Assembly (NCBI GenBank): GCA_963556255.1
Contig: OY744604.1
Location: 79,528,697 to 79,592,696 of the forward strand
Direction of reading: 5' to 3'
DNA: 64,000 nucleotides
Source: Allolobophora icterica
Taxonomy: Eukaryota; Annelida; Clitellata; Crassiclitellata; Lumbricidae
Shown: positions 1 to 11,479 of the stretch, piece after piece
Layout of the letters: each line of letters begins with the position of its first letter
Position numbering within the stretch: the first letter of the stretch is position 1
Notes under the pieces: generated by a model
What the model was told of the DNA's origin: nothing
The model's input: only the letters and a program-made list of their open reading frames with translations
The model's database searches: none
Made by a program: the position numbers and the translations under genes

Positions 1-225
1 TTTTTTATCTTAAAAATTCTATCATAGACACACAAAAAACAGGTCTCCATCACTTATAGTTCCTGAGGTACTCTGGGGGTAAATTACCCCAGGTACCGGC
101 ATAAGTCGTCCGAAATAGGTTGCGGGAGGAGGCTTAAAAGAACCATATCTACTAAAATAGATTAGATATAATGCTTCTGCTTTATCACTGAGAAAGCAAA
201 CGTACATAGATTGCTTGACTTTTAG

Positions 226-603
226 GAGGAAGCGTTGCAGCTTTTGAAGGATCGTACGTCATCGCTTCAGTTGGAAGCAGGAAAGAATTATTTTGCACGA
301 CACAGATATCGAATCCACCTAGACAAGTTTCTTGGTATCGAACAACGAACTGCGACATAAGAAGGTGTCCTAATAATGGCCCTTTTATATTCGATAGCAG
401 CCAAGTGTTCTGCGATCGTCTGACCATCAATCGAATCGTTCAGCCTGGTTTCGGACAAAGATTCTTAGTACCTCCCTGGAGAACTGAAAACGAAAACGGT
501 TTGGTTATAACTAGTGTTCAACTCTCAGATGCTGGAATATACGCATGCTACGGTCACAACAGCAGCAAGATTCTTGTGCGGATAAACTTAACCGTTGAGG
601 AAG
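226..603 (+). CDS. Receptor exon: Ig V-like domain
   Basis: Phase-1 to phase-1 exon between an acceptor after 'gacttttag' and a donor 'G|GTAAAT'. It encodes about 126 residues. The first Ig cysteine is in 'KELFCTT', the core tryptophan in 'QVSWYRT' and the second cysteine in the classic 'LSDAGIYAC' motif, followed by a G strand 'KILVRINLTVEE'. Extra cysteines between the core pair (in NCDIRRC and VFCD) suggest an additional disulphide. Two Asn-x-Ser/Thr glycosylation sites follow the second core cysteine (NSS, NLT). A phase 1-1 exon carrying one complete Ig domain is typical of extracellular Ig receptors. The leftover G joins in frame to the stalk/TM exon at 14613. The ligand cannot be inferred. 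Confidence 0.8.
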
Positions 604-2271
604 GTAAATTCTGTTCATCGAAAGAAAGAAATTTACTAAGACGAAAATAATTTTACTTTGTGCAGATAATAATAGCACTGAGATGAAATCGGTGACAATA
701 ATGCTAATGATAGGCTCTCTGGTGACAATTGTGAAATCTTTAATAAAGATGATGATGATGATGGCGATGATGGTGGTGGTGGCGTCGATGATGATGATCG
801 TGATGATGATGATGACTATGATAATGATGATGATTTCGATGTGCAGTCTGTCGTGCACTGCAGATGTGCAGTCTGTCGTAAGGAAGTAAGGAAGGCTGAA
901 GTCCGGCGTCACAGTGCTGAATAGCATGATAACAGAAGCAATCCCATCTCACCCTATTTCGTCCAATCCAGTCTGCTGACTTAGATAACGCCGTTATATG
1001 AATGCAAAAGGCATCACTCAATATTTTACTTATGATCGGCTTAGGAATTGCTATTTTTTCAGCGAGGAAACGCCAACTGCTTTTCTGTGACTTTATCCTC
1101 ATCAGAGGAGCCTCAAAAAGAGTCTGAAAGCATTCACGTGCTCAAAGACTGCTTTAAAACCCAAATCAATGCTCCAAAATAATAGCATAATTAAATCAAT
1201 AAAAGTTTGTAGTATTTCATCACCTTGGCTTCTTGTTTATATCTGAGCATTGATGTAGCGCCTTTTCAGGACCTTTTCTGGTATATTTAGCAGTGTGAGG
1301 TTGGCTATTAAAGTTATAATAGTAATAGAAATGTTGATTACATTTAAGACGCTTCGTTTGCGCAGTTGTGTTTGGGAAAAAGTTGTATGATGTCTGTACA
1401 CGGTTAGAAATATAGGTTTTCCTACAGTGGTTTTTCTGTAAAAATATACAGAAAAAGGCTGTAAATGACAGATACAGAATCTTTTCTGTAAACTGCCGTC
1501 AACGGCGCGGTGTTACTCCAATCAGTCTCCACGCTAAAATCTCGTGACTTAAACCTTGCTCCTCATTGGTCACGTTTCGGGCGCCGTATGCATAAACATT
1601 TTGTAGCGCTAGTCTAGCATGCAATATAGCGACTATAAAGTGCAAAATTAATTAATAAAAAGTAATTGAATATTCTGTAATATTTATTATCCAATGTTCT
1701 TTACAAATGAAAATAAATGTGAAAAATTACTATAACAAGTTCAAAACTGTCCGAAGAACAGCATTACTTAGAGACGAACGAGGATGTGTGGTCGTTGGTG
1801 AATTCGCGGCGTATTTTGACAATGGCCACTGTATGGTCATAAGATGTTTTACCAAGACATTAACCGCAAATGCAAATTTCCAAACTAACACACGCATTGA
1901 GACAAAAAAGCCCACATATTATTATAATCAGAATTAAACATATGGACAACTGAAAGGGTATTCAGCTCGTTGACGCACATTATCGAGTTTTAATACCACT
2001 CAAACGAGTGACTTCTGTGGCCTATGGGTTTATCATTCGATTTTATGACATGTGTTGGCCGAGTTCCGGGTTCGATAACCAACCTACAATTTCTCTGGTA
2101 AAATAAAACTTTTAGCATTAATAAGCTGGCTGACATTTAATCAATCAATCAATCAATATTCGTTTATTCGTCAACCATTTGTGTATAATTGTGCATTTAA
2201 ACTGTCATTCAGATTTTTTCACTTATTGTGATTTGTTTTGTTAATAATATTTAATATTTAGGGAGTGCTCT
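604..2271. other. Intron: GAT-rich microsatellite, otherwise unrecognised
   Basis: Intron after the Ig exon. Positions 725-845 are an imperfect (GAT)n/(GGT)n trinucleotide tract that gives spurious low-complexity reading frames on both strands. A short (AATC)n tract lies at about 2140-2160. I see no gene or recognisable mobile element in the remainder. Confidence 0.5.
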
Positions 2272-2462
2272 CATAGGCGTAATTTTTGGGGGTTTCGAGG
2301 GGTACCCGTACCACCCACTTTTTGGACTGGGGGTACCGTACCCCCACTTTAAAAATGCCAATCAATATTTTATTATTGGGCCTTCCCAGAGATCAGTCTC
2401 TGCCTTGCTTCGTGTACGTAAGAAACTGGTACCCCCACTTTTTAGACCAAAGTTACGCCCTT
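2272..2462. mobile_element. hAT-type MITE with 8-bp TSD
   Basis: Short non-autonomous element flanked by a perfect 8-bp direct repeat AGTGCTCT (2264-2271 and 2463-2470). The ends are imperfect inverted repeats, CATAGGCGTAATTTT against AAAGTTACGCCC. The interior is rich in runs of G and C around GGTACC. The 8-bp target duplication fits the hAT superfamily. No coding capacity. Confidence 0.7.
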
Positions 2463-2477
2463 AGTGCTCTATAGTGT

Positions 2478-2757
2478 ATTCGTTACCATGCTGGGCTGTC
2501 AATCGAGAGGTCAGAGTTGGAACTCCTCGCCAGGGGAGAAATTTGGTTTGAGATTTCTGCTCCACCTGCACCCGTTAGCCAACTCAGCTAGAACGAGTAA
2601 ATTTACCATACAATGTAGGTGGGAAGACAAGATAGCCAGGGTGAGGACTGGCCACCCACCCTCATATGCTGAGGCTAAGAAAATGAAGTCGTTAACACTT
2701 CATACCAATGGCTGTCCCAGGGGTAGCTTAAGAGACTGCTCTACTTCTAATACTTAA
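2478..2757 (+). repeat. tRNA-headed SINE, family 1
   Basis: Degenerate box A/B region at the left (box B-like GGTCAGAGTTGGAACTCC), then a body ending '..gctgaggctaagaaaatga..'. The same body recurs at 22062-22332, 47826-48098, 47172-47635 (minus) and 59815-60028 (minus). The shared head and body mark a dispersed Pol III-type SINE, not a tRNA gene. Confidence 0.7.
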
Positions 2758-4460
2758 TGATGCATCAGTAATCAATAATGGCTCTTTGGTGAAGTGCTCA
2801 CATTTCTGCAATAAATTATAACGTTAAATAGATGTTGTAGAAAACAGATCAGCAGACGAAGAGATTTTCAGTTATGCAATTCAGACAACACTCATCTCTG
2901 CACTGAATATGGTTACATTACAAAGAACAAAAAACACACGTATTTCACGGAAAAGCATTAAATTACAACATGAAAATACTGAATGTTGAATTCTAACATT
3001 TTCAAAAACAATCCATATTAATTAGCAGGAATCCACATAACAAAACAGCGTCTATTCACAAAAATGCACATATAAAGTCAACATTATAGCAAATTAATTA
3101 GTGATTTGTAAAAAACACTCGGGACATGAGACCGAACCAAATTTGTCAGTATTCACGGGTCTATCAGTATTCAAGTCTTTACTGGCGAGTACCTGCACCA
3201 AGAAGCTTCAACAAAAGCAGAGCTCATGCAGATACTCCGCTCCAAAGACAAAAAACCATGAACAGTTATTCCACTGTTTATATTATTTTCAACAGTTTTA
3301 AACACAAATAGCTATTTTGTCAGCTTTCGCTTGTTGTTTATTCAAAGTGGCTTCGGATTGTGTCAGTCTCTTCTGTTGCTGTAGTTTCGATTAACATGTA
3401 ATTTTAATTATGAACAATTGGTAAATAATTAAGAATGAAATGACTGCACACTGAATTCGAATCGACATCTGCAAACAACAACTTTGCATTACTTCAGCAG
3501 CACTCCATATAACATGATAAGGAGTATCTCCAGAAATATTAATATATAAAGAAGAGTGTCACCACAAATATTAATGATTCTGACAAGTTCTCAAGCCCCG
3601 TAACACAAAACATGCCGTTACAAGGGTGCCTAATATCAGCCTAATATATAGTTAACATTTAAGTAAAACAACTATGATGGTAAAAATAACATAAAAATTT
3701 AGTTCTATCTATTACAAGAAGAATAAAGCTATCCCTTGGCCAGCTGCATCACTGGCTAAGTGTCATGTCCTCAATCACTGGAAATTTATGGAGTAGGCCT
3801 TTTTGGGCAGCGGTCGTAAACTGTCTCTTACTGAACTCATTTCTGATGATTTAACATCAGGCATCCACTCCAAGAAATCATAAAAGAAATGGAGCTTAGT
3901 CCAAGTTCAAAAACACCATAGAAATTCAACTCCTTCTACAAAAACAACAGTTCGAGATGCATCGTAATCTCTAAATTTCTAAAGCTTATTCACGAACACT
4001 GTGTTGTATCAGAGGGGTTGTCCTGAGATTGATGTCCAGTGGAGGTTCAAGTCCAGTTTGCACAAAGACCAGAGACAGGAAGCAGAGCAGCTACCACTGC
4101 GGGTTTCGCTGAGGATGAGTAAGCTTGGAAGGCGGAGTATCGGATGGATTTGGATAGGAATTCTTGAAGAGGCGAGACCTATGATGCATTTTCAGTTTGG
4201 TGAAATACTGCAAGTCCATTTGAAGCAGCAATGTCAATCCTCATTTTTCGTTGACAGGCCACAGATCCTTCCTGTGAAACAAAATCAATGTTTTAAGTAC
4301 ATGGTTAAAGTTTCAGACTTGTGATAATAGGATTGCGAGTTAGAACTTTACATTCCGAGATAACTTTTTATCACGTTAAAGACTTGGAAGACTTCACCTC
4401 TAATGAGACATCAACAGTCGTGTTCCAGCAGTGCAGATGTTTACATCCCTTGGTGTTGTC

Positions 4461-4491
<31 letters not shown>

Positions 4492-4652
4492 ATTATTATT
4501 ATTTTATGCCCTGAGGTACTTCGTTCCCTCAGGGTCTTAGAGATTAAATTAGTTGTTTTTTCCGGAACGGTTAACCCTCGTCCAAGTCCTGCTGGGCTGA
4601 TACCATTGAGCCGCTAAAGGCCACCGCGTTAAATCGTTGAATGGTGACAGAA

Positions 4653-4711
<59 letters not shown>

Positions 4712-5354
4712 ATAGTAACATCTATAGTGCCAGTGTCTAATATGCAAGGCATCAACCGATGGCACACCAAAGCCAACTGTAATCTGGTCAGCATTCAGAA
4801 GGTCAGTCTGTTGAAACAGACAGACAGCTTATGCCGGATAAGCAATCCAGAACAGATAAGTTTCAAGTTGAGCATGACTGACAAAGGCAACTGAGCAGAT
4901 TGAGCACCTACAATGATGGAATTCCAAAATTTAGGTCCATCACCCAAAAACCCTCGTTCGGTCAGCAGAATTTTAACTTCAGGTATTACAAAAGATAGGC
5001 ATTCAGATAAACCTGTTCCATAGGCATGACACTGAAAAACAAGAACTGTCATAATTAAATACACAGTTGTTCGAAGTCTAGCACTTTCTTGGATCCAGTT
5101 TCAAATCACATATAGGCACTATACAGATAACTATTGAGAATTATCAACTGATTTGAAAAATCTATGTAGCCAGCACCACAGATATAAATCTACTTCCACT
5201 TGGGTTAAACAATTTTACAGAAAAGTCTAGCATATACGAAATCAAGGATGACCATACAATGAACTTTTATAGCATGGCAAAACAACACAAGAAGAGTGTT
5301 ACATTTGCCAAAAATAATAACATACATTAATACACTGTCAAATGACATGAGCCT
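2758..5354. other. Intron sequence with (ATT)n tracts and a SINE-like fragment
   Basis: AT-rich intron. (ATT)n microsatellites lie at 4453-4504 and 4650-4710. The segment between them (4505-4640), containing 'ccattgagccgctaaagg', resembles a minus-strand tRNA-derived SINE; part of it recurs near 40890. No host exon recognised. Confidence 0.4.
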
Positions 5355-5830
5355 TGTGAACTGAGTTTTGTGTACAGTCTTGCAGTGCGAGATATTAGCG
5401 TATATATTTAGTGCGCTTACTTTAGTTTCACGTGTATATGTATATATGATAGATGTATAACGTATAGTTTTAGTGACACGCGCGGCCGGCCAATCTCGGC
5501 AGCGGCGCGCTATATGTATATTATTAGAGTTCGCTTAGGCGCACAGAAGACAGGTGTGTCAAGAGGCCCGAAGAATTATGCTGACTAGAGAAGTTTGAAT
5601 TCGAGTGTGTTCGCTGTAGTAGTGTGGCTGACTAGTTGAGTTGTAATCGAATTGAGTTCTGTCTGTTTGTTTCTTATTAAACTAAAAGATATTAAACTGT
5701 GTTGCTGATTAATTCAGGTTATACTTATACGTAGAATTAGTGTTCAAAAGGTGAACGTTAAATAGGCGTTAAGTACGAAGAGAACAAGGATTTAATCAGA
5801 AGGATTGTCAACGGAAGGATTGGGTTGACA
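5355..5830 (+). repeat. 5' LTR
   Basis: Begins TGTGAACTGAG and ends GGGTTGACA. It is one base different from the 3' LTR. It contains TATA-like AT stretches, but no promoter element can be assigned with confidence. Confidence 0.92.
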
Positions 5831-6186
5831 TTATTGGTGGCAGCGTCGGTGTGGATAAGAACTCACGGTGGATAAAAACTCACGGTGGAATAGCGACGGT
5901 GTGGAATAAATACTCACGGTGGATATAAACTCACGGTGGATTAAAATTCACGTTATCACCTCCTTCGGCGGATAGAAGAATCTACGACGGTGATAAAAGA
6001 ATTTACGCGTTGTTGCTGTGTGACGTGTCTACGATATCATCGACGGTGGAACACGAGAAAACGGTATAAAAATTTCGTTGTTTTCCACGAACAAATATAA
6101 AAGAAATCCCGTTTGTTTATCGATTCACACAACAAGAAAAACCGTGACTTCTTTGAAAAGAGAAATCACCAAAGTAAACAAGTAAG
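5831..6186 (+). other. Retrotransposon leader: primer-binding site and short tandem repeats
   Basis: Directly after the LTR, 'TTGGTGGCAGCGTCGGTG' (about 5834-5851) is in the position of a tRNA primer-binding site; the tRNA is not identified. From about 5850 to 5960 a 15-18 bp motif around 'cacggtggataaaa' is repeated several times before the gag start. Confidence 0.6.
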
Positions 6187-9100
6187 ATGGAGAAACTAAG
6201 TGCTGAAAGACAAGCAGATATTAAGAAGATGTCTACGGAAAGGCTGAAACAGCGTTTGTTGAAAGCCGGTTTTAAAGAAGAACAATTAGAAGGTATGTCA
6301 CGTGGTGACATGATGCAGGAACTCGCCGATGTGTGGGTTAAAGAAGAAGTCGAAGAAGAAGGTGCCGTTGGCGGTGCCGTAGAAAAGGCTATTGAAAAAC
6401 CTCCTGCGCCTATGTCTATGGAGATGTTGATGCAGTGGATGATGATGAAAGAAGATAGGGAGGAGAAACGGAGACAAGAAGAGAAAGAGATAAGACAGGA
6501 AGAATTGCGTCGTCAGAGAGAGAAAGAAGAGAAAGCAGAGCGTCTGCAGAGAGAGAAAGAAGAGAAAGCGGAACTTGCAAGGCAAGAAGAATTGCGCTTG
6601 CAGCGAGAGAAAGAAGAGAAAGCAGAACTTGTAAGGCAAGAAGAATTGCGCTTGCAGAGAGAGAAAGAAGAGAAAGCAGAACTTGTAAGGCAAGAAGAAT
6701 TGCGCTTGCAGCGAGAGAAAGAAGAGAAAGCAGAACTTGTAAGGCAAGAAGAATTGCGCTTGCAGCGAGAGAAAGAAGAGAAAGCAGAACTTGTAAGGCA
6801 AGAAGAATTGCGCTTGCAGCGAGAGAAAGAAGAGAAAGCAGAACTTGTAAGGCAAGAAGAATTGCGCCTGCAGAGAGAGAGAGAAGATAAAGCAGAACAA
6901 GTGCGTAAGGCAGAACTGGAATTGCAAAAGCATCAGTTTGAGATTCAATTAGAACAGTTGAAACGAGATAGAGAAGATGCTGAAAGAAGAAGACTGGAGC
7001 AGATGATTGAAGTTGAAAGAGCTAGAAAAAGTGATGAAGAGGTTCGTCAGCAACAGATTGAAGCAAAGAGAATGCGTGAAGAAGAAAAAGAAAAAGCGCG
7101 AACGTTAGAGTTGGAACGTGCAGAACAGATCAGACAAGAAGAACTCAAATTTCAGAAAGAAAGTTTGGAAAAGGCAGAGGCAGAAAGACAAGAACGTCTG
7201 AAACTGGAGAAATCAAAATTGACATTGAAAGAAACGCAAATGAAAGAAGAACGGGAAGCAGAAAGAAGGAAACAGCAGGAAAGTGAAACTTTGGTGTCAA
7301 AAATTAAGAAAATAGGTGATGCAATGAAGCATGTATTGCCTCAAATGCCAACTGATATGATGGAGGTGCCATTATATTTTGAAACAGTCGAGAACGCGTT
7401 TCGTAGCTTTGCTGTGGAGAAGCCGTTTTGGGTGAAATTATTACTACCATTGATGACGCCGAAAGCTCGAACCGTTCTGAATAGATTGTCATACGATGAT
7501 CTAGACAATTATGATAGAGTCAAGCAGCACTTATTAAAAGAATTTAAATTGACCTCGAGAGAATACAGAGCCAGATTTGTGGATGCTAAGAAGACGACAG
7601 AAGAGACTTATACGATGTTTACGGCAAGACTGAAGAACTTGCTAAACTATTACGTGAGAAGTCGAAACGTGAACAGAGAGTATGATACGCTCTTTGATTT
7701 GCTGGTAGCGGATAAGCTGAAAGAATGTTTACCGCCAGGTCCACTACAGTTTGTATTGTCGAAGGAAGGAACTGACTGTTTCCAAGCTAGTGCAGTGGCA
7801 GACCTAGCAGACATTCATGTAAACAATCGAATTGGGTTTGCATTTCCAAATATAAACAGTTATCCTTCTCAACGTTCCGTAAACCAAAGCCAGAGTGGAA
7901 AGTGGAAAAGTAATCCAGGAACAGGGAATCAGTTCATAGGTAAAGAAGTCAAGGCTAGTGTCCCTGTACCCAATGAGACCAGAGAAGTGACGTTTGGTCG
8001 TCAGGGATTTAACAAATCGTCAGCGCCGTTTGCCAAGAGGGAAGGCAACACATCGTTTACGCAGTATAAGAGAAATGAAGGAAATGAACAACGAGGTGTT
8101 ATGTTTGTGAAGCGTTGTCACAACTGTGGTTCAGACAAACATTTGGTTAAATTTTGTCGAGTTCCAGTGGCAGCAGCTAGTTCTAGCAGAAATCAAGAAC
8201 ACACAAGGGTGAATTTGATTCAAGTGGTTAGTGATACAGGTAATCAAACCACGGGTCAAGAAAACCAAGAAACTGAAGTAAAGTCAGTAATGAAATGTGG
8301 TATTCAAAAAGAAATTCTATTGGATGCTGAAATTCAGAGAGAAGTCATAGGAAAAGATGACAGTCGAATATTGAAGAAATCGTTCTTGCAATATGTCGAG
8401 GTTGAAATTCGTGCAGTAGACGGTAAAGAGCCAGTGAAAGTCAAAGCACTGAGCGACTCGGGAGCAGAAATTCCGGTGATTAGTGAAGAATTACTGGAAG
8501 GCATGAAGGTGGAACAAATTGGAAAAGTGAATTTGCAATGTGTGGCAGGAGATGCCATTCCTGCGAAGTTAGTGAAAGTCGATGTTAGACTGTGTGATGG
8601 TGACGTGGAAGAAGAGGGATTTCCGCGTAAAATCCAGTGTTCACTTACACCTTATGTCACCTTGATGTGTGCTAGTATTGCAAAGATGGGCAGTACAGAA
8701 AGATTCTTGTTGCATCCAGAGATAATTGCCGAATTAAAAGCCGTACCACAAATGAAGGTCAAAACGATACAAGGAAATGTGAGTGTACAAGCAAATGTAA
8801 TGACGAGAGCGCAGAGTCGGAAACAGGAAATGGTAGATGTTGATAAGAAGAGTGAAACTGAAAGTTCAAGTGATGAGGAAAACGACAATAATGAGCAACG
8901 AAGCTTATCGCGAGATGGTATAACATCAGAGATGAATGAACAAGAGATGGCTGCATGCGAGAATGGCACATTAAATGAAACTGAAGAAGACAATGAATGT
9001 GATGTGGGGATAGGAGACTTGTATAGAGATGAAGAGATGGACGAAGAACAAAAGGTGCAGATTGCCGATTCGAAGAAGTTCGAAGAGCAACAGAGAAAGG

Positions 9101-9723
9101 ATGAATCGTTGAAACCGTGGTGGAAGTTAGCACAAGAGAAAGAATCTGAATTCTGTGTAATCAACGGTTTATTGCATAAGAAATATCAGATATTAGACCA
9201 GACGATATATCAACTAGTGTTACCAAAAGACAGACGAATTAAAGTGATGGAGTTGGCGCATGAATCAGTGTTTGGAGGACATCTAGGAGAAGAGAAAACA
9301 AGAGAACGAATAAAATTATCTTTTGTATGGCCAAAGATCAGAAGAGACATTGTGAAATTTTGTAAGTCTTGCGAGAAGTGTCAACTAAAGGCAAGGAGTC
9401 TGGTGATGGATAGAGTACCTATCACTCCGGTCTCAAGAGAAGAGGTCGCCTTCAGGAGAATGACAATGGACCTAATAGACAACCCGAGGAAATGGCACAA
9501 GATAATTCCTTTTCACGAAAATCATTTGAAAGAACTCAAAGAAAATACGGAGAAAGCATTATTGTTTGCAGAATCTTACTCTCAAGAAAAGCAGTTGCAA
9601 TACACAAATCAGTATAACAAGAGAGCAAGACACAAAGGAATTTGCAGCATACCGAATTCCTTTGATTTATCGAGCAGAAGTGGAACGTCAGATCAAAGAA
9701 ATGTTAAAAACAAACATTATTAA
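6187..9723 (+). CDS. Retrotransposon gag-protease-partial integrase polyprotein (disrupted)
   Basis: 1178 codons from ATG at 6187. The N-terminus (about residues 1-50) resembles a SAP-like helix-loop-helix. A very long charged coiled coil (about 60-390) contains about six copies of an 18-residue unit (54-bp DNA repeat, about 6560-6880). A gag core follows (about 390-545), then a CCHC knuckle 'CHNCGSDKHLVKFC' near residue 644 and an aspartic protease motif DSGA near 756. After an acidic spacer comes an HHCC integrase zinc-binding region (about 1020-1070). The integrase sequence then breaks at 'MTMDLID' and resumes with a C-terminal piece, so the catalytic acidic triad is absent. The last residues are out of frame relative to the RT. 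The family normally encodes one Gag-Pol; this is an internally deleted copy. Confidence 0.85.
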   Translation: MEKLSAERQADIKKMSTERLKQRLLKAGFKEEQLEGMSRGDMMQELADVWVKEEVEEEGAVGGAVEKAIEKPPAPMSMEMLMQWMMMKEDREEKRRQEEKEIRQEELRRQREKEEKAERLQREKEEKAELARQEELRLQREKEEKAELVRQEELRLQREKEEKAELVRQEELRLQREKEEKAELVRQEELRLQREKEEKAELVRQEELRLQREKEEKAELVRQEELRLQREREDKAEQVRKAELELQKHQFEIQLEQLKRDREDAERRRLEQMIEVERARKSDEEVRQQQIEAKRMREEEKEKARTLELERAEQIRQEELKFQKESLEKAEAERQERLKLEKSKLTLKETQMKEEREAERRKQQESETLVSKIKKIGDAMKHVLPQMPTDMMEVPLYFETVENAFRSFAVEKPFWVKLLLPLMTPKARTVLNRLSYDDLDNYDRVKQHLLKEFKLTSREYRARFVDAKKTTEETYTMFTARLKNLLNYYVRSRNVNREYDTLFDLLVADKLKECLPPGPLQFVLSKEGTDCFQASAVADLADIHVNNRIGFAFPNINSYPSQRSVNQSQSGKWKSNPGTGNQFIGKEVKASVPVPNETREVTFGRQGFNKSSAPFAKREGNTSFTQYKRNEGNEQRGVMFVKRCHNCGSDKHLVKFCRVPVAAASSSRNQEHTRVNLIQVVSDTGNQTTGQENQETEVKSVMKCGIQKEILLDAEIQREVIGKDDSRILKKSFLQYVEVEIRAVDGKEPVKVKALSDSGAEIPVISEELLEGMKVEQIGKVNLQCVAGDAIPAKLVKVDVRLCDGDVEEEGFPRKIQCSLTPYVTLMCASIAKMGSTERFLLHPEIIAELKAVPQMKVKTIQGNVSVQANVMTRAQSRKQEMVDVDKKSETESSSDEENDNNEQRSLSRDGITSEMNEQEMAACENGTLNETEEDNECDVGIGDLYRDEEMDEEQKVQIADSKKFEEQQRKDESLKPWWKLAQEKESEFCVINGLLHKKYQILDQTIYQLVLPKDRRIKVMELAHESVFGGHLGEEKTRERIKLSFVWPKIRRDIVKFCKSCEKCQLKARSLVMDRVPITPVSREEVAFRRMTMDLIDNPRKWHKIIPFHENHLKELKENTEKALLFAESYSQEKQLQYTNQYNKRARHKGICSIPNSFDLSSRSGTSDQRNVKNKHY

Positions 9724-10690
9724 ACCATCATCGAGCAGAATGGCAAGCCCTTTGGTTATTGTTAAAAAGAAAGACGGATCTTTAAGACTTGCCTGTGACT
9801 ACAGATACATTAACTCATTCACAGTGGATTGTAAATATCCGATGCCGATTGTCAGAGACGTTTTGAACAAAGTTGGAAAGTCTAATGTGATTTCTATTTT
9901 GGACTGTCGAAGTGCTTATTGGACTTGTCCTGTAAAACAATCTGATCAATGGAAGACAGCTTTTGTAACACATAATGGACTGTATGAATTTACTCGTGTT
10001 CCTTTTGGAATGATAAATTCTGGACGAACTTTTGTTAAAGCGATAAATTTAGTTTTACAGCCTATAAATGACTTTGCAGAACCGTATGTTGATGACATTG
10101 CTGTGCATTCTGACAGTTGGAAAGTTCACTTGCAGCATCTAGATGCATTTTTGATGCAAATGAGATTGCATAACGTTACTTTGAATTTGAAAAAATGCAT
10201 ATTTGGTAAGAGTGAGGTAAGGTTTATCGGTCATGTGGTTGGGTCTGGTAAGATAAAGATGAATCCAGACAGAATTGAAAGTTTGACTAATTTGAAGATC
10301 CCAGAAACTAAGAAGCAAGTTAAGCAACTGCTTGGATTTTTTAATTATTACAGACAGTTTATTAAGGACTTTGCACAGATTGCGAAACCTTTATCTGATT
10401 TAACTAGTAAACGTGTTTCTGATAAGATCGATTGGACTGTTGAACATCAGCAAGCATTTGATTTACTTAAAGAGGCTGTGCGATCCAAAGTAGTGTTATA
10501 TGTTTTTGAAGTGGGAAAACCATTCAATTTGTACTGCGATAGTAGTGACTTTGCAGTCGGTGCTATTTTAACACAGATGGACGACAAGGGAATAGAACGC
10601 CCTGTGTCATTTATCAGTCAGAAATTAACTGATACCCAGAAGAGATGGGCTACTGTGGAAAAGGAAGCCTATGCTATTTTTGGGCTCTAA
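9566..10690 (+). pseudogene. Retrotransposon reverse transcriptase plus RNase H (frame-disrupted)
   Basis: Different frame from the gag ORF; homology starts around 9650 ('YRIPLIYRAEVERQ'). The Ty3-type RT core is clear: 'SPLVIVKKKDGSLR', 'ISILDCRSAY', catalytic 'YVDD' near 10087 and 'LLGFFNYYRQFI'. It is followed by the RNase H start 'FNLYCDSSDFAVGAIL'. A stop at 10688 follows a run of five T where a frameshift separates it from the rest of RNase H. The junction with gag near 9640 looks like a deletion that removed the integrase C-terminus and the RT N-terminal spacer. All RT catalytic residues look intact, but the product could be made only by multiple frameshifts. Confidence 0.85.
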
Positions 10691-10887
10691 ACAAGTTAAA
10701 AGAAATTATAATTGGATCGAAAATTTTCATTTTTACTGATCACAATCCTCTTACATATTTGACTGAGTCAATGTCTAAGTCTGCTAAACTTGTGCGTTGG
10801 GCGTTAGCCTTACAAACTTTTGATGTTGAGGTGAAGTACAAGAAGGGCAGATTGAATATTATTGCTGATTGTTTGTCAAGGTTATAA
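10684..10887 (+). pseudogene. RNase H C-terminal segment, frame-shifted
   Basis: Continuation of RNase H in another frame: 'NKLKEIIIGSKIFIFTDH', then 'NPLTYL' and 'LNIIADCLSRL' before the stop at 10885-10887. It is the normal end of a Ty3 RNase H domain, separated from the upstream part by an indel in the T run near 10677-10682. No integrase follows, consistent with the Gmr1-like order. Confidence 0.8.
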
Positions 10888-10986
10888 GTAATCGTAAGAC
10901 TGTTTATTAATTAGTTAGATATATATATATGTTTCATGTATTTTGGTAATTTCGCAAATTTTGAAATTTAATTTGCTCAATTCCAG

Positions 10987-11003
10987 AAAAAGGAAGGAGG
11001 TAA
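10987..11003 (+). other. Polypurine tract
   Basis: 'AAAAAGGAAGGAGG' lies just before the TGTG that begins the 3' LTR, the expected position for plus-strand priming of reverse transcription. Confidence 0.8.
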
Positions 11004-11479
11004 TGTGAACTGAGTTTTGTGTACAGTCTTGCAGTGCGAGATATTAGCGTATATATTTAGTGCGCTTACTTTAGTTTCACGTGTATATGTATATATGATA
11101 GATGTATAACGTATAGTTTTAGTGACACGCGCGGCCGGCCAATCTCGGCAGCGGCGCGCTATATGTATATTATTAGAGTTCGCTTAGGCGCACAGAAGAC
11201 AGGTGTGTCAAGAGGCGCGAAGAATTATGCTGACTAGAGAAGTTTGAATTCGAGTGTGTTCGCTGTAGTAGTGTGGCTGACTAGTTGAGTTGTAATCGAA
11301 TTGAGTTCTGTCTGTTTGTTTCTTATTAAACTAAAAGATATTAAACTGTGTTGCTGATTAATTCAGGTTATACTTATACGTAGAATTAGTGTTCAAAAGG
11401 TGAACGTTAAATAGGCGTTAAGTACGAAGAGAACAAGGATTTAATCAGAAGGATTGTCAACGGAAGGATTGGGTTGACA
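11004..11479 (+). repeat. 3' LTR
   Basis: 476 bp, 475/476 identical to the 5' LTR by eye; followed by target duplication AGCCT. Confidence 0.92.

Noticed and set aside
511..927. Ile/His-rich frames over the GAT tract
   Set aside because: Trinucleotide repeat translation; the real exon is on the plus strand and ends at 603.
6298..6948. Minus-strand Leu/Phe-rich open frame
   Set aside because: Shadow of the 54-bp coiled-coil repeats in the retrotransposon gag gene.
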